Assembly: GCA_903889015.1 (NCBI GenBank)
Contig: CAISVS010000135.1
Coordinates: 1-5,367, forward strand
Length of the DNA stretch: 5,367 nucleotides
Origin: an uncultured bacterium
Lineage (GTDB): Bacteria > Patescibacteriota > Saccharimonadia > Saccharimonadales > Saccharimonadaceae
Direction of reading: 5' to 3'
In this document: piece by piece, positions 1-5,367 of the stretch
How positions within the stretch are numbered: the first letter of the stretch is position 1
Layout of the letters: each line of letters opens with the position of its first letter
The notes under the pieces: model-generated
Database searches by the model: none
Told to the model about the DNA's origin: nothing
What the model saw: only the letters and a program-made list of their open reading frames with translations
Position numbers and translations under genes: made by a program

Positions 1-3
1 AGA

Positions 4-22
4 AAAATTCGGAACGAATTTT
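4..22 (-). terminator. Possible intrinsic terminator or hairpin
   Basis: Positions 4-11 and 15-22 form a perfect 8-bp inverted repeat around a 3-nt loop. On the minus strand the 3' arm runs into TTTTTCT at the window edge, so it resembles a weak factor-independent terminator about 120 nt past the HK1 stop codon. The stem has only two G:C pairs, both next to the loop, which makes it a poor terminator by usual standards. The plus-strand arm also ends in four T, so a bidirectional role between converging genes is possible, but the next gene lies outside the window. Confidence 0.35.
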
Positions 23-25
23 ATC

Positions 26-135
26 GTGACCAATTCCCGGTGAGATCACCAATCAAATAGTGACCGATTCCCGATAAAATTATAGCCGACCACCTGACCG
101 GCTGAGATCACCAATCAAATCATTATCAATTCACG
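26..135. repeat. Degenerate tandem repeat downstream of HK1
   Basis: Two sub-motifs alternate here. Motif A (GTGACCAATTCCCGG type) lies at 26-40 and 60-74 with 13 of 15 matches, and a weaker third copy at 122-135 has 10 of 14. Motif B (TGAGATCACCAATCAAAT) is perfect, 18 of 18, at 41-58 and 103-120. The order is A-B, A-insert-B, A. The first unit is 34 nt. The second is 62 nt because 28 nt (75-102) separate its A and B parts. The first A/B junction forms a near-palindrome, GGTGA-GA-TCACC, at 39-50, which is imperfect in the second copy. No ORF is convincing here. This could be an intergenic repeat family, a binding-site array, or the remnant of a small element. The repeat is seen directly; its role is unknown. 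Confidence 0.75.
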
Positions 136-141
136 TTTATA

Positions 142-2334
142 TTACTTTTTTGAAACTGGCAACTCAAACCAGAATTTGCTGCCTTTATCCTCGGTGCTTT
201 CGACGCCGATTTTGCCACCAAGGTGGTTGACAAGTCGTCGGCAAATAGCTAGTCCTAGGCCAGTGCCGCCAGTATTGCGTTGTAGGTAGTTGTCAACCTG
301 ACTAAATTTATTAAACAGGCTTTCCTGGGCGTCTTTTGGAATACCTATTCCTGTATCAATGACGCTTATGATAACCATGTCGCCTTTAGTGTTGTGCTCG
401 GTAGTATCAAGCTTGACATGGATATTGACGCTACCTTTTTCGGTGAACTTATAGGCGTTGGATAGCAGGTTTGTCATAATACGACTAAAATGGTTTGGAT
501 CGGTGTTTATGTACAGTCCAGGGCTAGACGGTGAGTAGGTTAATTTTAACCCTTTAGTAGCGTACATCAGGTGAACTTGGTCGATGGAATGATTAACCAT
601 ATCATCGACCGAACAGGTCGACAAATTGAGCCCTAGCTTATGGGCCTCTAACTTTGACAGGTCCAGCATGTCACTAACTAAAGTAATTAGGGTCTGCGTG
701 TTCTCATTAATTCTGGTCAAGACGTTTTGTTGTTCTTCATTTTGAGGGCCAATTTGTTGACGTTGCAGTAAACTGACATAGCCACGGATAACGGTCATTG
801 GAGTTCGAAGCTCATGGCTGGCAACTGACATGAACTCATCCTTAATTTTATCGATTTGACGCAATTCGGTGTTACTTTCACGGATAGATTCGACGGACAG
901 GGCGTTTTGAATAGCGACAACTAGGCCTTTATCGATCATTGATAAAACTTTGACATCGCGGTTGGTGTAATGAGAAGTGCGATGGTCACCAAGCAATAAA
1001 TATCCAATTAAACCGTGATGTGTTAGAGGTATGATAACCTCAATTTTATGTTGGTTCATTAGGCGGCGCAATTCGGCTGATTTTGAATCAGTGTCGTCCA
1101 GTAGTGAAGCCAAGATGATTTGGTCATTTTTTTTGACTCTTTTTTTATCATTTTTGCTGTAATCAATTTGATTTTTTGCTAAAGTTTTTAGCAAATGGGC
1201 GGTAGCTTTTTGCATTGCAAGAGTTTCAGTCTTGGACAAAGGAATATAATTTGGCGTACCAGCTGTGATGTGATGCCCGTCGTGGGTATCTAGGAAAAAG
1301 AAAGCTTGATCACTTTTTAAGGTGTAAGCTATCTCGACAGCAACTTGTTCTAGCAAATGCCTAAGGTTAGTGGTTGAAGTTAAAATTTTATTAAATCGGT
1401 CAATAAAGGCATCGGAGTTGTAGTAATCTCTGTAAAAAACACGATTCGTAAATTGATCAAAAAAACGTTTGATTGGTGGAAAGATAATCAGCAAAGCGAA
1501 GGTCAACACGATGTCTAGAGGGTTTTGTGATATCAGATTATTATTTTCGGTGGTGAATAATCTTGAGATTAGGACAACTAACAGATAATAGACGCCAATT
1601 AATATACCTAAAGATAAAGTGTAGGCTAATGTGCGAACAGCTGCCAAGCGAATATCAAATAAGTGATAGCGAACGACGGAGTAATAAAGAGCAATGTCAA
1701 GGATAGCCATTGTAACGTGGTGGTAGGGGAATAAGTCCCAGATGCCCATTAATGGCATGATATACCCAGTTATAATTACAGGAAGGACTCCAAGGCCGAA
1801 ACCGATAACGACTATCAGCAACTGTTGTTTGCGTGCGCCACGAGCGATACTTAAAAAATGGATACCACCTATGACTATAATTCCATATAGAACTGTAACT
1901 GCCACTCCATAAAGCCATGGTATAGGTCCGTATATTATCGAGTAATAGTCAAATATACTGCTTGATTTGACGACATCTTGGACAAATAAAGGACTGGCGG
2001 TATAAAAGAACATAACGACTGAAAATATCTGAAACCATTTTACGAATCGAAAAAATTTAGCATTACCTGTTAACTTTGCGACAAATAGCATAAAAAAAGT
2101 TTCAACCGCAATTGCAAATGCATAGCCTAGGTAGTTGCCAATTAGTCCGATGTTTTTGGGCATGTAACCAGCGCACGCAAAATCAAACATACTAATCCAT
2201 ATGACCAGTGTAATACTAAAGCCCGCATAGTACCGGTTAATCGGGTTTTTGTAGCCACCTTTTAACAGGCTGGTTATGCCCAGTAAAAGAACTCCAGCCA
2301 TCGTAATAGAATCGATTATTACAAAGATATGCAT
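142..2334 (-). CDS. Membrane sensor histidine kinase (HK1): 9 TM, GAF, HisKA, HATPase_c
   Basis: A 730-residue complete kinase, expected to sense a membrane or external cue, autophosphorylate on His and pass phosphate to a receiver Asp. Nine hydrophobic segments are visible near residues 4-24, 36-56, 63-86, 97-114, 137-163, 171-195, 204-223, 234-258 and 274-287. Basic loops after segments 1, 3, 5, 7 and 9 give an N-out, C-in topology. This matches a 7TM-type kinase sensor plus two helices, ending in the FFDQFTNRVFYRDYY juxtamembrane motif. A GAF-like domain spans about 320-478 and contains a Lys-rich insert at 387-405. A short coil leads to HisKA with SHELRTP, phospho-acceptor H507, and an E508/T511 pair typical of kinases that also dephosphorylate their partner. 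The ATPase part has the N box (N622/N626), G1 box DTGIGI (660-665) and G2 box GGTGLGL (689-695). The ATG at 2334 was chosen because TATAAT lies 8 nt upstream and no Shine-Dalgarno is present. The cognate regulator is probably the receiver gene just upstream. The ligand is unknown. Confidence 0.93.
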   Translation of the reverse strand: MHIFVIIDSITMAGVLLLGITSLLKGGYKNPINRYYAGFSITLVIWISMFDFACAGYMPKNIGLIGNYLGYAFAIAVETFFMLFVAKLTGNAKFFRFVKWFQIFSVVMFFYTASPLFVQDVVKSSSIFDYYSIIYGPIPWLYGVAVTVLYGIIVIGGIHFLSIARGARKQQLLIVVIGFGLGVLPVIITGYIMPLMGIWDLFPYHHVTMAILDIALYYSVVRYHLFDIRLAAVRTLAYTLSLGILIGVYYLLVVLISRLFTTENNNLISQNPLDIVLTFALLIIFPPIKRFFDQFTNRVFYRDYYNSDAFIDRFNKILTSTTNLRHLLEQVAVEIAYTLKSDQAFFFLDTHDGHHITAGTPNYIPLSKTETLAMQKATAHLLKTLAKNQIDYSKNDKKRVKKNDQIILASLLDDTDSKSAELRRLMNQHKIEVIIPLTHHGLIGYLLLGDHRTSHYTNRDVKVLSMIDKGLVVAIQNALSVESIRESNTELRQIDKIKDEFMSVASHELRTPMTVIRGYVSLLQRQQIGPQNEEQQNVLTRINENTQTLITLVSDMLDLSKLEAHKLGLNLSTCSVDDMVNHSIDQVHLMYATKGLKLTYSPSSPGLYINTDPNHFSRIMTNLLSNAYKFTEKGSVNIHVKLDTTEHNTKGDMVIISVIDTGIGIPKDAQESLFNKFSQVDNYLQRNTGGTGLGLAICRRLVNHLGGKIGVESTEDKGSKFWFELPVSKK
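1127..1146 (-). repeat. Paired homopolymer tracts inside HK1
   Basis: Eight T (1127-1134) and seven T (1140-1146) lie five bases apart on the plus strand. On the coding strand they read as A7 and A8 within Lys-rich codons of the GAF insert. Such runs are prone to slippage in replication or transcription. The reading frame is intact as given. Confidence 0.7.
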
Positions 2335-2348
2335 ACATAAGCATTATA
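2332..2348 (-). promoter_or_regulatory. HK1 -10 box and near-leaderless start
   Basis: On the minus strand a perfect TATAAT (2348-2343) is followed by GCTTATGT and then the HK1 ATG (2334-2332). A transcript starting about 5 to 7 nt past the -10 box would have a leader of only a few nucleotides. No good -35 hexamer is seen at 16-18 bp (the best is TTCGTA, 18 bp upstream), and there is no Shine-Dalgarno. The same block precedes HK2, which supports it as a real promoter. It would let HK1 be transcribed separately from the HK2-receiver pair. Confidence 0.65.
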
Positions 2349-2413
2349 ATACATAATTTATATTTTTACGAAACTCTAAATAAGAGATTTGTCGTGAACT
2401 GATTGAAAATATA

Positions 2414-2863
2414 TTAATATATGTTCAGATCGTCGGGATTGTAAGAAGATGTCGTGTCCTGGGTTGCTGGTTGGCTTGCAACAGGGTGAAAGTTTTTCAT
2501 AAATTCGTCAACCTTTGCTACTAAGTCCGGTCCTTCGTAATCTGATTTTACCAAGTACAGACTGGCGCCAGCTTGGAGGGCTTTTTGTTTGTCATTTTCT
2601 TGGCTAAGGTTAGATGTGATGATAACTGGGATTGAAAGTGAGGTGTTGGTTGTGAAGGCGTGCAGGACCTCAAAGCCATTCATTTCAGGCATCATGATAT
2701 CTAGTAATATGACGTCAGGTTTGTACTCAATAGCGTCATTCAATCCGTCAAGGCCGTTATTGCTGGCTTTTACTTCATAACCACCAGCCTCGAAGGCATA
2801 CTTGTATAACTGCTGAATATCGGTATTGTCTTCAATGATTAGGATTTTACGTTTATTTTCCAT
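2414..2863 (-). CDS. Single-domain response regulator (CheY-like receiver)
   Basis: 149 residues forming one receiver domain plus a tail. The acidic pocket is E11/D12, the phospho-acceptor is D55 within VILLDIMMPEMNG, the switch Thr is T83 (VIITS), and the conserved Lys is K106 (LVKSD). The domain ends near residue 126. The remaining 23 or so residues are rich in Ser, Thr, Gln, Asp and Asn and look disordered. No DNA-binding, enzymatic or second receiver domain follows, so output must be through a protein partner, or the protein relays phosphate. The gene starts 32 nt after the HK2 stop, on the same strand, with an AAGGAG upstream, so it is very likely co-transcribed with HK2, its probable cognate kinase. 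HK1 lies 79 nt downstream and may use the same receiver. Cytoplasmic. The domain assignment is certain; the pathway is unknown. Confidence 0.95.
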   Translation of the reverse strand: MENKRKILIIEDNTDIQQLYKYAFEAGGYEVKASNNGLDGLNDAIEYKPDVILLDIMMPEMNGFEVLHAFTTNTSLSIPVIITSNLSQENDKQKALQAGASLYLVKSDYEGPDLVAKVDEFMKNFHPVASQPATQDTTSSYNPDDLNIY

Positions 2864-2875
2864 GGCAGCTAACTG

Positions 2876-2883
2876 TCTCCTTT
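2876..2883 (-). promoter_or_regulatory. Ribosome binding site of the receiver gene
   Basis: AAAGGAGA on the minus strand is a strong match to the anti-Shine-Dalgarno end of 16S rRNA. The core AGGAG (2881-2877) lies 13 nt before the ATG at 2863. That is longer than the usual 5-10 nt, but no in-frame alternative start exists between them. It is the only clear Shine-Dalgarno in the window and belongs to the internal gene of the operon. The two kinases and the phosphatase gene lack one. Confidence 0.7.
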
Positions 2884-2895
2884 GATTTATATTAC

Positions 2896-5073
2896 CTATA
2901 ATATCGTATTGTTGGTACTATTTTCAACTATTGGCATCGTAAAGCAGAATTGACTGCCTTTTCCAAGCGTACTGGTTACCCATATTGTGCCACCGATTCT
3001 TTCGACCATCTGTTTACAGATTGCCAAGCCAAGACCGGTGCCACCATATTTTCGTTCTAGGTAATTATCGGCTTGCGAGAACTTTTTGAATAAATTGCCA
3101 ATTGATTCGGGGCTAATGCCGATGCCGGTATCCGCAACGCAAATAGTAGCTAGGTGAGTAGTATTGTCTACGGTGGTGGTTATTTTAACACTGCCGCCAC
3201 GATCCGTGAACTTGTTGGCATTAGCCAAAAGATTGGTCATTATATGTTCAAATTTTGACGTGTCAGTCTTTATTTGGACATCAACTCCCTCATAACTTAG
3301 ACTAATAGATTTATCATCATATAGTATTTGGTCTTTTTCGATAACTGCCTTAATTAATTCTTGCAGTGGGGCTTCGGTCATTTGAAGGATTGATTTATTG
3401 GCTTCCATTTTAGCTAAATCTAGCATGTCGTTAGTTAAATTAATAAGTGACTTGGCACTGGTACCTATTTTAGATATGATATCCAATTGTTGGTCGTTCA
3501 GACTGCCTAATTGTTGGCGTTCTAACAGATTAGCATAGCCACTAATAATCGTCATTGGTGTACGCATTTCGTGTGATGTAACCGATACGAATTCATCTTT
3601 TTCTTCGTCTATTTTGCGCAACATTTCGTTATTGGCAGCTAATTCTTTGGTGGCGCTGTCGATTTTTTGTTTTAGGCTGGCGGCATTTACGTCTTTTATT
3701 TCTTGAATAGACAATGCATTTTTGATGGCAATTACTAAACCGCCTGCAGTCGTATCAAGTACTCTTATGTCCCTAGCGGTATAGCGCGATGAAAGGTGCT
3801 CACCAAGGCAAAGAAAGCCAATATTTTTTGTTTGTGTTAGCGGCACGATTATCTCAATTTTGCATTGATTCATCAGATTGCGGATTGGGTCATCGTCTTC
3901 TAGTGTCGAGACAACGATTGTTTGATTGTTATTTATAAAGTGGTCTTGTAGTTTTGAGAAAACTTCATAAGTCATTCGGCAATGATCCTTTGTACCGGCA
4001 TTTATATATTTAGTGCCGTATGCAACACTGATTATGACTTGACCACTTTTTATAGTTGTTGCGATTTCATTAGCAGAATAAGTCAATAATTCTGGTAGAT
4101 TTGCTGTATGCTTGGAGTATATATTATTTAGTCGATAAAAAAATTCATCGCTGATATAGTGACCTCTAAAAAATACTCGACTGGTTAATTTTTCAAAAAA
4201 GCTATTGATTGGCTGGAATATGAAAAGTAAGGCCAAAAACAAAACAGTGCTAACTGGGCTTTGATTTATTACAGAATTACGGTCTAAGAAAAATGCCGAT
4301 ATTGCTGCAATGGAAATGTAATAAATAACAATCAAAAATGACATTGATAAAATATAGGTCAAGGTATGGACGATTGCTGACCTGATATCGAGTAATTTAT
4401 AACGAAAAGCACCGTAATACATGTAACCAGCTAGTAATAAAAGAGGTATATTGCCATAATTGGCCGTTGCATCAGAGTTTGTTATTAAGGGGATTACTAA
4501 ATCCAAAGCAACCGTAGTTGGTATTGAAAGTAGTATGCCAAGGCCAATAACATTAATCTGCTGATTCTTGATACCCTTAGAATGGCTTAGTCCGTAGGTT
4601 ACAATGACTACGATCATAGTTATTATATAAATCATGCTTAATACATAAAGCCAAATTAATGGTCCATATGTGACCGCATAGCCATCTTGATTATTAGTTG
4701 GAATAACATCGTTATTAATTAGTGGTGTCGTACTAAGTAAACACACAATCCATAATGCTACTGAAGACCAATTAATTAATTTACGGAATATTCTAAAATC
4801 GGCTACCCTGTCAACGAACATCAAGAGCATAATTAAACAACCTAGGGAAGCTGAATTTGCAACGGCATTTATGATATATAGAGTCTCAGTGCTGAATTGT
4901 AGTTGATTACTTAAATCAAAACTAACTATCCAAATATTAGTTAGAACGACAAAATAGAAAAAAAATCGATTGACTGGTCGTTTATAGCCATTTTTCAAAA
5001 GACTAGTAACTCCAAGTAATAGCATAGTAATTGCAATTATTGCGTCTATTCCATAATACATAGCGTCACTCAT
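2896..5073 (-). CDS. Membrane sensor histidine kinase (HK2): 9 TM, GAF, coiled coil, HisKA, HATPase_c
   Basis: A 725-residue complete kinase, paralogous to HK1 along its length. About 55% of residues are identical by hand count over the roughly 66 residues around the phospho-acceptor. Nine hydrophobic segments lie near residues 7-26, 37-53, 64-87, 100-115, 138-160, 172-196, 208-223, 237-261 and 274-289, with basic loops giving N-out, C-in. The shared motifs YGPxxWLY (outer loop) and RYKLLDIR (after segment 7) are kept. A GAF-like domain spans about 325-453. A helical linker at 455-495, 19 residues longer than in HK1, joins it to HisKA with SHEMRTP, phospho-acceptor H501, plus E502/T505 of the phosphatase-type motif. 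ATPase boxes are N614/N618, DTGIGI (648-653), GGTGLGL (677-683) and GKGS (704-707). The stop is TAG, 32 nt before the receiver ATG, so HK2 is the likely cognate kinase of that receiver. The start at 5073 is supported by TATAAT 8 nt upstream. The signal sensed is unknown. Confidence 0.93.
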   Translation of the reverse strand: MSDAMYYGIDAIIAITMLLLGVTSLLKNGYKRPVNRFFFYFVVLTNIWIVSFDLSNQLQFSTETLYIINAVANSASLGCLIMLLMFVDRVADFRIFRKLINWSSVALWIVCLLSTTPLINNDVIPTNNQDGYAVTYGPLIWLYVLSMIYIITMIVVIVTYGLSHSKGIKNQQINVIGLGILLSIPTTVALDLVIPLITNSDATANYGNIPLLLLAGYMYYGAFRYKLLDIRSAIVHTLTYILSMSFLIVIYYISIAAISAFFLDRNSVINQSPVSTVLFLALLFIFQPINSFFEKLTSRVFFRGHYISDEFFYRLNNIYSKHTANLPELLTYSANEIATTIKSGQVIISVAYGTKYINAGTKDHCRMTYEVFSKLQDHFINNNQTIVVSTLEDDDPIRNLMNQCKIEIIVPLTQTKNIGFLCLGEHLSSRYTARDIRVLDTTAGGLVIAIKNALSIQEIKDVNAASLKQKIDSATKELAANNEMLRKIDEEKDEFVSVTSHEMRTPMTIISGYANLLERQQLGSLNDQQLDIISKIGTSAKSLINLTNDMLDLAKMEANKSILQMTEAPLQELIKAVIEKDQILYDDKSISLSYEGVDVQIKTDTSKFEHIMTNLLANANKFTDRGGSVKITTTVDNTTHLATICVADTGIGISPESIGNLFKKFSQADNYLERKYGGTGLGLAICKQMVERIGGTIWVTSTLGKGSQFCFTMPIVENSTNNTIL

Positions 5074-5109
5074 TCATAACCATTATATATCTAGTGCTAT
5101 TTTTGGCAA
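5071..5109 (-). promoter_or_regulatory. Promoter of the HK2-receiver operon
   Basis: On the minus strand TTGCCA (5109-5104, 5 of 6 to the sigma-70-type -35) is separated by 16 bp from a perfect TATAAT (5087-5082). Eight nucleotides, GGTTATGA, then lead to the HK2 ATG (5073-5071). The predicted start of transcription falls within about 0-4 nt of the start codon, so the mRNA would be leaderless or nearly so. No Shine-Dalgarno is present. Confidence 0.75.
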
Positions 5110-5139
5110 AGAATGAAATTAGCCATAAATTACGAGAGT

Positions 5140-5167
5140 TATTCATCGATCGGGGCAATCTATTCAT
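5140..5167. repeat. Paired TATTCAT heptamers
   Basis: TATTCAT occurs at 5140-5146 and again at 5161-5167, 21 bp apart, or two helical turns. The second copy overlaps the extended -10 of the plus-strand gene. This placement could fit a regulator binding one face of the DNA, but heptamers this AT-rich can recur by chance. Confidence 0.3.
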
Positions 5168-5175
5168 GCTAAGAT
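5167..5175 (+). promoter_or_regulatory. Extended -10 promoter of the phosphatase-family gene
   Basis: TGCTAAGAT is an extended -10 (TG-n-TAAGAT, 4 of 6 to TATAAT in the hexamer). No -35 hexamer is recognisable 16-18 bp upstream, as is common for extended -10 promoters. Six nucleotides separate it from the ATG at 5182, so the predicted +1 is the A of the start codon and the transcript would be leaderless. No Shine-Dalgarno is present. This promoter is divergent from that of HK2, within a 108-nt gap. Confidence 0.55.
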
Positions 5176-5181
5176 ATCTCT

Positions 5182-5367
5182 ATGATAAATGATTTTCAAA
5201 AAGAACTAGACGTCGCGATTAAGATTGCCAGACAGGCAGGTGAAATTATGTTGAAATACTTTGATAACGATCAAAGTGTTAAGACGAAACTCGATGACAG
5301 TTTAGTTACAATTGCCGATACTATGATCAACAGTCTAGTTATCGAATTACTAGCTAAAGAATTTCCT
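5182..5367 (+). CDS. Inositol monophosphatase family protein, N-terminal part (cut by window end)
   Basis: 62 codons are open from the ATG to the window edge, against roughly 250-270 residues for the family, so about three quarters are missing. The N-terminus has the helix typical of the family (AIKIARQAGEIMLKYF, residues 12-27). It is followed by VKTKLDDSLVTIAD (33-46), which matches the K-x(n)-DLVTxxD signature. K36 and D46 correspond to the Lys and the first metal-associated Asp of this Mg-dependent, Li-sensitive phosphatase fold. The GEE, DPxDGT and WD motifs lie beyond the window. There is no signal peptide, so it is cytosolic. Family members hydrolyse inositol phosphate, fructose-1,6-bisphosphate, histidinol phosphate or 3'-phosphoadenosine nucleotides, and this fragment cannot separate them. 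It is divergent from the kinases, so a functional link is not implied. Confidence 0.85.
   Translation, partial: MINDFQKELDVAIKIARQAGEIMLKYFDNDQSVKTKLDDSLVTIADTMINSLVIELLAKEFP

Noticed and set aside
79..84. TATAAT on the minus strand within the 28-bp insert, as a promoter for a gene left of the window
   Set aside because: No -35 match at 16-18 bp and no ATG at the short distance seen for the other genes here. A single AT-rich hexamer is expected by chance.
85..102. GCCG...CGGC inverted repeat as a structured RNA
   Set aside because: Four base pairs around a 10-nt loop, with no extension of the stem.
26..135. CRISPR array
   Set aside because: Only two or three imperfect units with unequal lengths, no regular spacers and no cas genes in the window.
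1697..1918. 73-codon minus-strand open frame inside HK1
   Set aside because: It lies in another frame over the HK1 membrane region and has no recognisable domain. HK1 accounts for this DNA fully.
2371..2390. Hairpin AAA-CTCT-loop-AGAG-TTT between the receiver and HK1 as a terminator
   Set aside because: The core stem is only 4 bp with a bulge before three A:T pairs, and no U run follows. It is too weak to call, though it could pause transcription.
2589..2780. 63-codon plus-strand open frame opposite the receiver
   Set aside because: It is antisense to conserved receiver codons including the phospho-acceptor region and has no family resemblance. It is a shadow.
142..5073. Mobile element or phage origin for the kinase cluster
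   Set aside because: No transposase, integrase, terminal inverted repeats, tRNA or target duplication seen. All three genes are intact and of similar composition by eye.

Overview
The window holds four protein-coding genes and a short repeat-rich spacer. Three genes lie on the minus strand. In transcription order they are a multi-pass membrane histidine kinase (HK2, 5073 to 2896), a single-domain response regulator (2863 to 2414) and a second, paralogous membrane histidine kinase (HK1, 2334 to 142). The fourth gene runs the other way from 5182 to the right edge. It is the N-terminal 62 residues of an inositol-monophosphatase-family enzyme and is cut by the window end.

The organism is bacterial, AT-leaning by eye, and reads with a standard stop set (TAA and TAG are used, and UGA is not recoded in any frame here). 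The kinase architecture is a 7TM-type sensor plus two helices, then GAF, HisKA and HATPase_c. Added to this are a free-standing receiver and start codons sitting directly below a -10 box with no Shine-Dalgarno. Together these resemble Candidatus Saccharibacteria or another Patescibacteria lineage. That placement is an inference from remembered sequence style, not a search result.

Layout: 1-141 is a spacer with a degenerate tandem repeat and a small AT-rich hairpin. 142-2334 is HK1. 2335-2413 is a spacer carrying the HK1 -10 box. 2414-2863 is the receiver. 2864-2895 is a 32-nt gap with the only clear Shine-Dalgarno of the window. 2896-5073 is HK2. 5074-5181 is a divergent promoter region. 5182-5367 is the phosphatase-family start.

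HK2 and the receiver look like one transcript. HK1 follows 79 nt later and has its own -10 box, so it may be transcribed separately as well as by read-through. Both kinases keep every catalytic motif, so two related membrane sensors may feed phosphate to one cytoplasmic receiver. That receiver has no DNA-binding or enzymatic output domain, so its target must be a protein partner outside this window.

The most notable signal is a 17-bp block running from the -10 box into the start codon, nearly identical (15 of 17) in front of both kinases. It suggests near-leaderless transcripts. No wholly new system is evident. The locus is an unusual arrangement of known signalling parts.
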